Part shown: positions 25,941 to 37,492 of the stretch, piece by piece | Layout: every line of letters begins with the position of its first letter | How positions within the stretch are numbered: the first letter of the stretch is position 1 | Source of the DNA: Dryomyza anilis | Taxonomy: Eukaryota; Arthropoda; Insecta; Diptera; Dryomyzidae | Length of the DNA: 64,000 bases | Assembly: GCA_951804985.1 (NCBI GenBank) | Contig: OX638130.1 | Location: 109,876,040 to 109,940,039 of the forward strand | Reading direction: 5' to 3' | Notes under the pieces: model-generated | What the model saw: only the letters and a program-made list of their open reading frames with translations | Database searches by the model: none | Told to the model about the DNA's origin: nothing | Program-made: the position numbers and the translations under genes

Positions 25941-26272
25941 AAGTTTTAGTGTGGTTAGTTTTAGCGTGGTGAGTTTTAGTGTGGTGAGTTTTAGTGTGTT
26001 GAATTTAAGTGTGGTGAATTTTTGTGTGGTCAGTTTAAGTGGGTCAATTTGAATGTGGTGAATTTTAGTGTGGTGAGTTTTAGTGTGGTGAAATTTAGTG
26101 TGGTGAGTTTTAGTGTGTTGAATTTTAGTGTGGTGAATTTTAGTGTGGTGAGTTTTAGTGTGGTGAATTTTAGTGTGGTGAGTTTAAGTGTGGTGAATAT
26201 TAGTCTGGTGAATTTTAGTGTGGTGAGTATTAGTGTGGTGAATTTTGGTGTGGTGAATTTTAGTGTGGTTGA
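25941..26272 (+). repeat. 15-bp minisatellite 'ttttagtgtggtgaa'
   Basis: About 22 units of 15 bp with the variants gag/gaa/gtt at the end. The inverse of this motif occurs at 42410-42540. Part of the composite element described at 23915-26720. Confidence 0.85.
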
Positions 26273-26639
26273 TTTGGTTTTGTTTTCTATCCTTGTTTAT
26301 TTTTTTGTTGTTTTTGAGTTATAGCTTAAGTTTTGTGCTTTTACTTTTACTTTTGATTTTGTATTTGATTTTTGCTTTTGTTTTTGTGTTTTTGCTTTTG
26401 TTTTTGTTTTTGTGTTTTTGCTTTTGTATTTTTTTTTGTATTTGAGTTTTTTTGTTTCATCTTCTTTGCTTGTGTATATGCCGAGTTATGTCGTTTTGAA
26501 TGTTTAGGTTGAATGGGGGGGTGCCACGCCCCTTTTTCCAATCCCGCCCATATATAGTCTATGACACCCTCCGGACTCCATAGTATCCTGGTGCAAAATT
26601 TCAGTTAAATCGGTTCAGCGGTTTAGACGTGATGCTGGA

Positions 26640-26642
<3 letters not shown>

Positions 26643-26677
<35 letters not shown>

Positions 26678-26695
26678 CGACAGACTGACAGACGG
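26643..26695 (+). repeat. CAGA tetranucleotide tract
   Basis: A run of 'cagacagaca' type repeats near the right end of the composite element, followed by 'gttttatatatatagat'. The next 450 bp (26721-27180) hold nothing I recognise. Confidence 0.8.
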
Positions 26696-27224
26696 ACCAA
26701 GAGTTTTATATATATAGATATTGTTTAAAGTGTTTCGTCAAAAGCGCTATACATCTAAAACTATTTGATAAATGAGATATATTGGTCTCATTTCATGTCA
26801 TTTTTATCTTTTAACATTTGAGACTTAAACATAATTTAAATAGGTACTTGTTAAAACATATGCTTTAATAAGTATTTAACATGATAGTAATTAATCAATT
26901 TTGAGCGTGAGTGCGTCTGTATGATTAGATAGAACTTTATTTGATCGATGAGACTAATGTTGGTGTCAATTTGAAGAAGTCCCCATTATCTTTAGTATGA
27001 CATATCAGATTTTAAATACACTAAAATATTAATTATTATTTAATTAATATATATACTTATTCGACGTGTTTTTAAAAATAATATATTTGATTCAAATAAT
27101 ATAAGTAGATTGACAAAACGTTTTGCGTAAGTTTTGTAAAAAAAAACTTTTTACTATTTTTACTTTTTATAGCGTACCTCTTGTAATTAACAATGCAATA
27201 ATTCGTTACCCATATAATCATCAT

Positions 27225-27515
27225 TATCGAATACGGAAAGTTTAGTCACATGAAGGGTGTAGTCGGTCGGCACAACTACACTTGGGAAAGTCACGCTCAT
27301 TTGGGGAACATATATTTTAAATGTATAACCGACCTTAATGGGTGGGTTGTGTGGATGTATCCGTTTATCGAACATATTGAAACTAAACAATGTCTACCTG
27401 TCGGACAGACAGATAGACATTGCTAAATCGACTCGGAAAGTGATGTCGATCAAGAATATATATGTATAATTTAATATACCTAATACCACATAGATGTAAG
27501 GTACAAATATGATCG
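27225..27515 (+). repeat. Fragment of R1-related repeat
   Basis: It carries 'gtagtcggtcggcacaacta', 'gtcggacagacagatagac' and 'gatcaagaatatatatg' in the order seen in the copies at 9884-10722 and 29218-29912. The coding-looking minus frame here is chance. Confidence 0.5.
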
Positions 27516-27654
27516 AAATATTTTTGGACAACATAATAATTTTAAATTGGTCAATTGGTTACAGTGGGATAAATATTCTGACGATCTTTATTATAATGAA
27601 AAATTATAATGAAAATATATATTAGAAAAATAAATCAAGATTCGATTATCTTAC

Positions 27655-29007
27655 CGTCTGATAGTTTGAGAAATATGTAGCCGACTTGATACGTGACGTA
27701 TTAGTGATCTGTACAATAAAGTGCGATATATACATGCAATACGGAAGCTTGGACATGGGCAGCCAGAAGCACCAGGATAGGAACTGATTTACTGGACCAC
27801 CATAACCTTGCATGCAGGCGAAGACAATCCAGGCGAGAGCCAATGGCCAAGCGATGCGCACGAGCGACCAATAGAATCCCAGTGTCAGTGGTGTAGCACC
27901 AATTTGGGGTCTTGGGATAGAGTACAAAAATCGTGATAAAGAAGATCACCAGCGAGCACAACCAGCCAAGGACAATAATGATCTAAAAAAAATGAATAAA
28001 GTAAAGAGAGAAAGAGAAAAATATAAAAAGTTGGTTCATTTATTCATTTATTCATTTATTCATTTGTTCATTTATTCATTTATTCATTTATTCATTTATT
28101 CATTTATTCATTTATTCATTTATTCATTTATTCATTTATTCATTTATTCATTTATTCATTTATTCATTTATTCATTTATTCATTTATTCATTTATTCATT
28201 TATTCATTTATTCACTTATTCATTTATTCATTTATTCATTTATTCATTTATTCATTTATTCATTTATTCATTTATTCATTTATTCATTTATTCATTTATT
28301 CATTTATTCATTTATTCATTTATTCATTTATTCATTTATTCATTTATTCATTTATTCATTTATTCATTTATTCATTTATTCATTTATTCATTTATTCATT
28401 TATTCATTTATTCATTTATTCATTTATTCATTTATTCATTTATTCATTTATTCATTTATTCATTTATTCATTTATTCATTTATTCATTTATTCATTTATT
28501 CATTTATTCATTTATTCATTTATTCATTTATTCATTTATTCATTTATTCATTTATTCATTTATTCATTTATTCATTTATTCATTTATTCATTTATTCATT
28601 TATTCATTTATTCATTTATTCATTTATTCATTTATTCATTGATCTGCCTATTTTTTTTATATTAATTGAAACTCAATTACACTCACATTTAATGGTCCAC
28701 ATCTCACGGTTCTGAATTCCATTGATCACAGCCTGTAGCTGTGAAGCACACTGCACATCCAAAGTAGACAAGGATACATTATCCAAATGCCCCTGACCAA
28801 TCGTATTATTTAAGCGTAAATCTGACACCACTGTATTATTGAGCTCTTTAAAAAATTGGATACAAAATCATGATTTTCTAAAAATGGCAAGTGTTCGAAA
28901 TAGTTTTCCGCCACGAAAATCTCCGTGCCATAAGCCTTATTATGTTTTTGAAATAATAGCGCCAAATAGCAGATCACAAACGAGCATATTTTCCAGTTCG
29001 TCGCCAT
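27655..29007 (-). pseudogene. Inverted NRF acyltransferase pseudogene: exon 1 and exon 8 remain
   Basis: Two gene pieces in correct order on the minus strand. Exon 1 is 29007-28687: ATG, a signal peptide like that of C/D (M-A-T-N-W-K-I), then the NRF start. A 1-nt loss in a T run near 28850-28856 shifts the frame; D-L-R-L-N-N-T and Q-C-A-S-Q-L-Q-A-V-I-N-G-I-Q-N follow in the other frame, ending at an intact 'aaat|gtgagt' donor. Exon 8 is 27982-27655, with its acceptor and donor preserved. It has a 1-nt gain near the Y-P-K-T codons and a 9-nt deletion at L-T-P-V-E-G, but otherwise matches F-A-C-M-Q-G-Y-G-G-P-V-N-Q-F-L-S-W of gene B. Exons 2-7 and 9 are missing; the space holds the octamer array. 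A decayed copy of the shared promoter lies upstream. Clearly dead. Confidence 0.85.
28031..28640. repeat. Homogeneous octanucleotide array (ttcattta)n
   Basis: About 76 head-to-tail copies of the 8-bp unit 'ttcattta' with only two visible variant units (near 28065 and 28213). It lies exactly where the internal exons of the inverted pseudogene are missing. The long open frame it creates repeats L-F-I-Y-S-F-I-H and should not be read as a gene. Confidence 0.95.
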
Positions 29008-29054
29008 TGTTTGGTTTTGTTTGCAAACAACACTACAATACGCGAAAACTGATG

Positions 29055-29092
29055 TGAATGAAGTGCCAATTCTGTAAACACTAACTTTTATG
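29055..29092 (-). promoter_or_regulatory. Relic of the shared NRF-gene promoter
   Basis: On the minus strand 'cataaaag' (29092-29085), then 'ttagtgttta', 'aattgg', and 'tcattcaca' (from 29061) with 'cagttttcgcg' further on. Order and spacing match the promoters of C and D. Upstream of the pseudogene, so presumably non-functional. Confidence 0.6.
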
Positions 29093-29217
29093 TGCGACAT
29101 TGTCCAAATGCGATGCGGTAGATTAGGATATATCAAAATAATGTGACTTACTGGCCACGTGCTTTCCGAAGTGCTACGTCTAAAATAATGTTTTGATTGG
29201 GTTTGATAAAAAAACCA

Positions 29218-29912
29218 GTTGGGAAGGTTAGATCACATGGGAAATTTTAAAGTAGGTGTAATTATGATAGTTAGGATTATCAAAATTATAGTCGGTCTAA
29301 GCCGACTATAAATACCCTACACATATGTGTGGTTACCATTCAAAGTGATATATAGGATATATATATAGGTGACCAGAATTCTGAAAATAACTACAATCAT
29401 TCAATCGCTGAAGAATTTCCATTCATTTGATACCCATATTTACAAATGAGTAGGTGTACCGAATTACGATTTTTTTTGTGAACCACAAGTCTTTTCGCCG
29501 GAAAACATTATTATCATTGAGCATGATATCAATATATATTTGACCAAAACAGTTTACCTAAGCACGTATACATAAAAATTGATCTTTATATGTACATTTT
29601 ATATGAGGTATTTGAACATAAGTGGTCGGATCATAGGTCACAATGGACCGATCTCTCCAATTTTTTTTTCGCACATACAGCGTATTTATATTAGAAATCT
29701 AAGTTATAAGTTTCATTTATCTAGCTCTTCAATTTTAAAAGTAGTAGGGATTTCAACAGACGGACAGACAGACGGACAGACGGAAATCGACTCAGGAGGT
29801 CCTGCTGATCAAGAATATATATACTTTTCCATACCGGAGATGCTTCCTTCTGGGTGTTACAAACGGCGTAACAAACTGAATATACCCTTTCACTATTAGT
29901 GTAGGGTATAAT
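29218..29912 (+). repeat. About 700-bp dispersed repeat R1, plus copy
   Basis: Complementary to 2643-3341 along its length. Landmarks: 'gggaaggttagatcacatgg' at the start, 'agtcggtctaagccgacta', a CAGA-rich patch at 29757-29785, 'gatcaagaatatatatac' and a terminal 'gtgtagggtata'. Non-coding. Confidence 0.75.
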
Positions 29913-29930
29913 AATAGTTAATGCTATTAA

Positions 29931-30240
29931 TTGTGGCGCTACGAAATAGCCCCTAATGAAATAACTGCAATAAAAAAAAATAAACGACAAAAAATAATGA
30001 ATAGTTCCCAAAAATAAAATTAAAAAACATTTCGTAGGTTTATTTTATTTTTTGTTTGGGTGTTATTTCATTATGAAAGAACCCCAATTAAAATAATTCC
30101 CAATGATAATATTGTTGGTTGTTTTTTCATTTACAATTTTTTTTCATTCGTTTTCATAATTTTTTTTAGAACTATTTCTGTTTTTTGTGGTTTATTTCAT
30201 AGCGCGTTATTTCATTTGGGGCTATTTCGTAGCGCCACAA
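29931..30240. mobile_element. 310-bp MITE with 35-bp terminal inverted repeats
   Basis: The left end begins 'ttgtggcgctacgaaatagc' (29931-29965) and the right end is its near-perfect complement, finishing 'gctatttcgtagcgccacaa' (30206-30240). The interior repeats 'gttatttcatt'. There is no coding frame. It abuts the end of the R1 copy with an 18-bp gap. Target duplication not clear. Confidence 0.8.
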
Positions 30241-30378
30241 ACTGTTATTTTGTTATCGAATCTTTATGTGAATATGTAGCACTTGAGAAAGCTCGTGCCC
30301 AGTATGTCACATTATTTTGATATACCAAATTGTTGTTTGTTTAACAACCTAAAAGAGAGTTATTGCAAAAATATTGTT

Positions 30379-30592
30379 GTTGGCTGACCGTACCGCTGTT
30401 TCAGAAGCTGCCAAGCTTCCTCATCAGCGGTCTTCTGTACAATTTCTGCATAGCAGAGCCTATAAGATCATTTTGACAAGCATGAAGTTGTTGCCTATTT
30501 TGACTAGTTGTTTTGTGCGTGGATTGCCCAAAATGATCAGCTGAAGATGAGGAAGCTTTGCAGCTTCCAAAACAGCTGTACGGTCAGCCAAC
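30379..30592. repeat. Fold-back with about 50-bp arms
   Basis: The arm 30379-30428 ('gttggctgaccgtaccgctg' at its start) pairs with 30540-30592 (ending 'cagctgtacggtcagccaac'), with a few mismatches. The loop is about 110 bp. Related phrases appear in the 5374-5790 element. Confidence 0.75.
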
Positions 30593-30599
30593 ACCTAGA

Positions 30600-32029
30600 C
30601 CTTCTTTCTGACTAGACCTTGAGCCCGCAAAAATAATAATTTTAAAAAATAGAACATGTTAATAATTGTAAACGATATTTGGTTATCCGCAAATGAGTGG
30701 ATAGTCCGAGTGGAAAGGTCATCTGATATAATTTAGATAAGAGCCGAATAGGTAAGCCCAATTTTAAATCAACGTAAGGCAACCTATTTCATTATATGTG
30801 TAACCACTCGAGTGGAACTTTATTAGGGTTTCCCCTATTTTCACATCCGTCGCTGATTAGAATACGATAAAGTATCCCTACCAAAGGCAAAGTATGGTAG
30901 GTTTAATTAAAATTCCACAAAACGCAAACTGATCTATAGTTTATGAAAAAAGCGAATCTAAAGACTACTTAAGGTAACAATTTTTGACACATAGGAAAAA
31001 ATCTGATTGGAAATCGTAATATTGTAATCTGATCGAGACTTAATAATATTTTGTGTTAATAATAAAATTCGGATAATAAAAATATTCTAATAAATAAATA
31101 TTAAACAATATTAATAAATATAAAAAAGTTTAAATAATGTAAAATAGATTTTTTAGACTCAAAACGTTTACTTTTTACCATTTCAAAAAACTATTATGTG
31201 TTTGAAACGATTTAAATAATACGAAAAATTAGTTTTTAAAAAACTTAAATATGCATCGAATAAAGAAGGGATAAGTGTGGGATCAGGGAGCTTGATCAGC
31301 CAACCTAATCAAGATAACAACATCAAATAACGTCACGTTTTAAATCAGACACTGTGTAAGCCTGATCATTACTATATTTGAATACCTAAACTAAATTTCC
31401 ACTAGGGTTTCGGTTAAGACACATGGGTGGGACATAAAGTCGGTTGGGCCCGACTTTGGAATACCCTACACTTTGATTGAGATATAAATGTAGAATTATG
31501 CCGAAGACGCTTTGAATAATTTGATATTTTGTCTGAAATATATTGTCTGAAATTTACATCAAAATGGTCATGGTCATTATTATAAAAGTAAATAAAATAG
31601 GTGAATTTTAGTAATACGTTTTAAACTCCATTATTTTGATGAATCTCAGACCAATCCAAATTTATGATGATTTATACACCAAAAAAAAGGATTTCTTAAG
31701 TTAAAAAAGAAAAAAAAAAAAAACATTTTTATCACTCCAAATCAAAGTGAAATGATCTTTGGGGTATAATAGGGTATGAAAAGTAACATTAAAACAAAAC
31801 CGATATCGAAACAATTATGTATTTTAATCGGAAACACCACACATCGAATCGTCGAAAATTTATTTGATACAAAATTTAGCTTTTCACAAAACTCTGATTT
31901 TGAAAAATCATTTAAGTATTTTGCAACATTTCTATGCATAAGATTCACTTTTCTGCTTTTTTTTATTTTTTGAAATAAAAAATAACTTTAAAGACGTCTC
32001 TTTTAATAATTTCGTCCGATGGTGGTTTT
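30600..32029. other. Intergenic, no gene seen
   Basis: AT-rich with no supported ORF. A fragment of the R1-type repeat ('agtcggttgggcccgacttt' then 'gaataccctacac') lies at about 31400-31470 and may extend to 31780. Confidence 0.5.
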
Positions 32030-32385
32030 AATACGGGGTAGATTTTAAACCGGTGCATTTTGTAAGAACACATTTTGTACTGTAGATATTTCGTATAGTG
32101 TATTCTTATAGGAAATTAGGCCGATCTCTCTCACCGCTTTGAGCTGTGCGTGTTATATTTGTACTCAAAGTGGTGGAACCTACATTTTAATGCCGAATCC
32201 GAACGGCGGGTGAAAGCTTGTCATAGGCAATGTATAACTCTCGTAGGTTTGCCATTTACTGCCGAGAGGTAGCGCGGTATAAAAAAATTTGTCTATGTCC
32301 AGGCTTGAACCTGGGATCTTTCGCCTCGCAGTCCAACGCACTAACCTTGAGCTACCGACGCTGCTCCTTGCGCTACCGACGCGTA
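32030..32385 (-). mobile_element. tRNA-derived SINE
   Basis: On the minus strand the head reads like a tRNA gene: an A-box-like 'tagctcaaggttagtgc' (complement of 32340-32356) and a B-box-like 'ggttcaagcctgg' (complement of 32299-32311), about 30 bp apart, with 'gatcccaggttcaag' as the T arm. A non-tRNA body follows ('tacctctcggcagtaaatgg', 'gccgttcggattcgg', 'gtggttccaccac'-like text) toward 32030. A duplicated 'gctaccgacgc' is at 32351-32361 and 32372-32382. Body fragments occur at 23640-23685 and possibly 48020-48040. The head is too diverged and the body too long for a working tRNA gene. Confidence 0.7.
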
Positions 32386-32792
32386 AAGTGTATCCCACAC
32401 TTAATTCGTTTCAATCCTTGGTTAAAAGTACTTTTTTACCAAATATGCATCATAATTTTAAAATTGCCAAACATTTCTGGATTAAATTATTCGGAACTAA
32501 TTACAATATTTATTTGGAAAATGTGTATTTATAAAAATGGATATTATTAGAAATGTATTGATTGACAACGAATTAGTCATATAAAATGACTAACTTTTGC
32601 TAATAACCTATTTGTCTCTGTTTTTAAACTTGTCTATGTAGTGTGCTTTTCAGTAAAGTACTTATAAAAAGATATGGAATGGGAATTACGTGAAAATTAT
32701 TAAGTTTTATTATTTAATAAAAATGATCGCACTTACGAAATTCTGTAAGTATATTATTTCAAAAGCATCGCGGTGCACTTGAGGAACATTCA

Positions 32793-32832
32793 TATATAAA
32801 AAGTTGTGTTTTTCTAATTGACTTCTCATTCG
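32793..32832 (+). promoter_or_regulatory. Core promoter of gene C
   Basis: TATATAAA at 32793-32800, then 'gttgtgtttt', 'aattga' and an initiator-like 'tcattcgc' at 32826-32833. The 240 bp upstream is also alignable with the flank of gene D. Transcription is expected near 32828, giving a leader of about 52 nt. Confidence 0.75.
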
Positions 32833-32879
32833 CATTAGTCCGCGCATATAATTCGCGTCGTATAGTTTGCCATAGCAAA

Positions 32880-35800
32880 ATGGCGACGATCTGGAAAATA
32901 TATTTATTTGTGTTTTGTAATTTGGCGCTATTATCACAAAGAAATGAGGCTTATGCCACGGAGACTCTCGAGACGGAAAGTCATTTAAAACTGTTGAAAT
33001 TTTTAGAGAGTCGCGATTTTAATACGCGATTTTTTAAAAAGCTTCATACTACGGATCTACGCTTAAATAATACTTTTGGTCAGGGTTTTTTGGACAATGT
33101 GACGAACATGACCGTTTCGGATATGCAATGTGCTTCACAGCTACAGGCCGTGATTAATGGAATACAGAACAGTGAAATGTGGGCCATTAAAAGTTAGTGT
33201 GCTTGAGTTTATTTTTATTGGATAACAGTTTAAATAAAATAAAAATATAAATGTGATAAAACAACTATATAATGGTTTTCGCATATGCGGCATTATTTCT
33301 GAAATGTCCAGCTCAAAAATTTGAAGTTGTACAATTGAGATGCAATTTGGAAAAATGTGTTTCAAGTTACATTTATTATTTATTTTGAAAATATCTATTT
33401 GAATATTAAAAAAAAAATAATAAAAAAATGTTCATTTTCAGTGCTCGACTCTTGGGGTAAAATTCCTTCGGGTATTTTACTTGGACACCTAATCGAAATG
33501 GGTAACTATGATGAATGCATTAATCTGGAGCACACACTCGCCAGCAATAGTACGCTGCGTGGAAAGTACTGCATGTCCAATTTGCCATTGGGACTCGTAC
33601 TCAAAAATACAACATTTGGAAATATGTTAAATATAAGAATAGGCATTTGCATACCAGCCGCTTGTAATGCGGACACGATTGACGTGTTGCTAAAGAAGGT
33701 ACTAAGTTCCGTGCTGCAGGTCGACGAAAATATCTTTGAAAATGAGGTCTTATTAGAAGATAGAATATGCAAGATTAGTCACAAAGATGATAAATTCGAA
33801 ACTATCGATTGGGTAGCCATGTAAGTAATACTGATGATCATTTCCGGTAGCAAAGCAAGTTTGGCAATATTGTTCTTGCACATGATCTTGTTCTAGCATT
33901 TGTACTTCCCATAACATATTTCCGAGTTATTTTTAATAACAATTTCGACTACGGAATGCAAAATACTCGATATGTATGTATACATTTTAAAATTTAAACC
34001 TCTACATTTTTAGCATTATAATGGGTGCACTTGGTATATGCATGGTGTTGAGCACTTGCTATGATTATGTGGTAACGCTGAAAGAAAGTAAGTTTTGCAG
34101 TACAAGTTAAAACATACAATAATTATAAAATTTGTACCTTTTTAAGAGCCGTTACATCCGCTGCTGTCCGCTTTTTCTGTGCGCAACAATTTACATCAAC
34201 TGCTGAAAGTCACCTCACCACGAAATTCACCACACGTCGTACACTGTTTGCATGGCATACGCTGCCTATCGCTCGTCTGGGTAATCTATGGCCATTGCTT
34301 TATGTTGATGCTGTTGATGAAACACATAAACACCATCGACGTGCTGGAATGGTCGCGGGCGCCCTTCTCGATGTTTATATTGAGTGCCACCATTTCGGTG
34401 GACTCATTTTTCTTTCTGAGTGGGCTATTGTTGATTATGGTCTCACTGCGAAAAATGACAAGGTAATATAAAATAGAACCGATAACGAATGTTAGGGATA
34501 ATGATAATTACAAGAATTGATAATTATAGTAATGCTAAGCCCCTAATACATGGTGTTTGGTTCATCGATGTCAATAATTCAGGAGATCATTCTATGACTC
34601 AAAAAAATAAGAAAATGTAAACTAAAATTATGTCCTATTTTGCACCCTGTTTGAAATACAGTGTGTTTAGTAAATGCATATTACAGACATAACCTAGTCA
34701 TGAAAATTGGTTATAAAGTATAATATGGTGATAAATGAATAACAATTTTTAGCTCATGTTTTATCTCAAACAGTGTGCAAAATAGGACATAATTTTAGTT
34801 TACATTTTATTATTTTTTTGAGTCATAGAATGATCCCCTGAATTATTGACATTGATGAACCAAACACCCTGTGTATACCCTTAACATATGTTGCAATGTT
34901 CGATGGAAAGAAATTTAAACGCCGCTACCGTTTAGGGTAATTCAAAGGGTCACATAAGTTTACGAATCCTGAAAATAAAGGCAAACTTTTAGTGGTGTAG
35001 GAATTTAGATGTATCAAATTACTTATTTTTTAGAATAGGGCTGACCGAAGCTAAGTCGATACTTTATGGGAAATGTTTTTCGTCTATAATAGCAATGCCC
35101 CAGGTCGAAAATAAAAATAATACAGTTGGATAGATGGATTCATTTACTAAAAATAATCCATAGGCAATAAACATCTACATTTTGTTCTTTTCACGAAACA
35201 AATGTAAATGCGATACAACATTTTACAAGAACTTGAACTTCTTAGTTTCATTCTCTGGTTTTCCAGTAATGGTGATTTCAACTAGTGATGATCAAAAATT
35301 TCTTGTTCTTGCATCTTGTTCTTGTTCTTGCATTTTTGCAAGAACAAGAGCGAGAACACGATCGTGATTTTTTTGCAAGAACAAGAGCAAGATAATAATT
35401 GCAACAACAAGAGCAAGTGCAAGACTAACACTGCAAGAAAATGCAAGAAAAGCAAGACTTGCATTTTTATCATTCTAATGTATTTATTATGTTTTTAAGA
35501 TAATAATGAAATTCAAAAGAATTCATGATATTATTAAATATTGAACAACAAATAACAATGGAAAGCGTGCAAAATATTTATGAACGTGAACATTAATATA
35601 GATGGGTTTTTTTTTTTTTTTGTTTTCACGGCTTAAGAATATAAGCATCTTAAAAATAAGGTCTGTGAAGCACTTTAGAAGCGGTAAATAGCTTCAAAAG
35701 TGCTTCAAAAGTCACTTCAAAAAGATAAAATAGACAAAACAATGTTGTTTCTCTTTTCTTCGCAACGCTAGTTCATACATCGATTGTACATATGCTTTGT

Positions 35801-37458
35801 GCTATTCACATTATTATTTTTATTTTACTTTTATACATATTTTTTTTGTTAATTGTAATATCATCAGGTTTTTCTTAAGTTATGTTCTATGTGCATTATT
35901 TCATTTAACTTATAAAACAAAAAAATATATATATGAGCATTTTCACAGTGTACCTTATTTAGCTGATATTGCTTTTTGTTTTTTTCTTCACAAATCCGCT
36001 GATTCGTTTGAAAGTGCAACAACAACAAAAATGCGAATAAAGCTTTTGATAGAATTTTTGGCGGGAAATTTTTTGTACCACAAAAAAAACTCGTTGTTGC
36101 CAACTAGATAGGTGTAATAGATACATACATGTAGTGTGTTGCCATGCAACTGTCTGTTGTCATGCGTCTGTCCGTTGTCATGCGTCTGTCTGTTGTCGTG
36201 CGTCTGTTTGTTGTCATGTGATGATACAACGAAGAGTTGTCGTTGTAAAAGTGTGTGTATACGCATCGTAATTCATTATTATTGCATTCTCTTCTTCTTG
36301 TTAGTGTTCGCTATGTAGCGTTTGAGTTTGTGTTCGCAAAGATAAATGTTACCCTGCAAGATATTATTTGTGTTTTCTTGACATTTTCTGACGAACACAG
36401 AAGTATGCATATACGAAATATTCCTTATATTTATTATGAATGTATATGTTCATTTTATTATGGCCTTGAGATTTTAAATTGTATCGTCAACATCATATGA
36501 TTTATACAATTATTTTTTATTAGTTAATTCATGTTAAAATATAATTTAAATTTTGTTGCTATTGGATTTTTTTGTTAGTAAAATAATTTATATTTTGTTG
36601 AAGAAATTAAAAATATGGAAAATAAGTAACTTAAATACAATTAGTGTTCAAATTCTATTAGTTTTCATAATTAATATGCAGTTTAAGATATTTGTCGTCG
36701 ATCATTTATTTAAAATTTAAAAAGTAAAATTTTGCAAGATTCTTGCAAGCAAGAACAAGATCATATGTTCCTATGCAAGAACAAGAGCAAGACTTAGCGT
36801 GCAAGAACAAGAGCAAGAACAAGATTACCATTTCTTGTCTTGTTTTTGCAAATGATCATCACTAATTTCAACAGACAGAGATATAGAGTGAGAGAATTAT
36901 AGATATAGATAACTAGAGGTCACCCGGTTAATTCACTATCTTTGTGTATGAACCAAATAACTTAATGGGAAATAGAAGAATTAACTAAAAACATTTCGCT
37001 ATGCTAAACATCATTTACACTACTCAACATGATTTTTAATATGGGAATAGTATAGAATACGAGGGTGCTGATTTTAAAAATATGCATCCTTTAATTACTA
37101 GAAATGGTTTGTGTGATCTGAATTTGAAAATAATTTTTCTAATCTGGTCTCATTTCCAGAAATGAAACTTATTGGCATTTTATTATTTTTTTTTTCACTT
37201 CTAAACAGAATTAACGGAAAAATAAATATACTCTTAATGTGGATTCATCGTTATCTGCGTCTGACGCCAGTGCTTGCATTAGCCATTCTTTTCTTCGTCA
37301 GTATCTTTCGTTATATGGGCAATGGTCCCTTATGGGATGGTGCCATCGTCAGTTATAAGGCCTGCTACAAAACCTGGTGGGTCGCCTTGTTGTATGTTCA
37401 AAATTATGTTGAAAATAATAAAATGGTAGGTATGATATTTAAATTGCATTACTAAATA

Positions 37459-37492
<34 letters not shown>

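Larger units (their letters stand above)
23915..26720 (+). repeat. Composite minisatellite-bearing element, copy 1, split by an RTE insertion
   Basis: The left portion 23915-23983 ('cccatgcttcactgtgg', then 'aaatgtagtaaac') matches the complement of 42940-43012. After the RTE it resumes at 25750 ('aattctccgctaaaac'). Next come about 12-20 bp repeats of 'ttccccgtagaa' (25795-25940), 15-bp repeats of 'ttttagtgtggtgag' (25941-26272), a T/G-rich tract, and a tail with 'aaatcggttcagcggtttag', a CAGA tract (26643-26693) and 'gttttatatatatagat'. The second copy has the same order in reverse at 42394-43015. No protein is encoded; the 100-aa open frame across the 15-bp units is only a result of the period. 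Confidence 0.7.

Noticed and set aside
26022..26324. Open frame of 100 codons with V-N-F-S-V-V-S repeats
   Set aside because: Generated by the 15-bp minisatellite, whose period is a multiple of three.
32299..32371. Functional tRNA gene on the minus strand
   Set aside because: Box words are present but the 5' acceptor region is disrupted by a duplicated 11-mer and the sequence continues into a SINE body.
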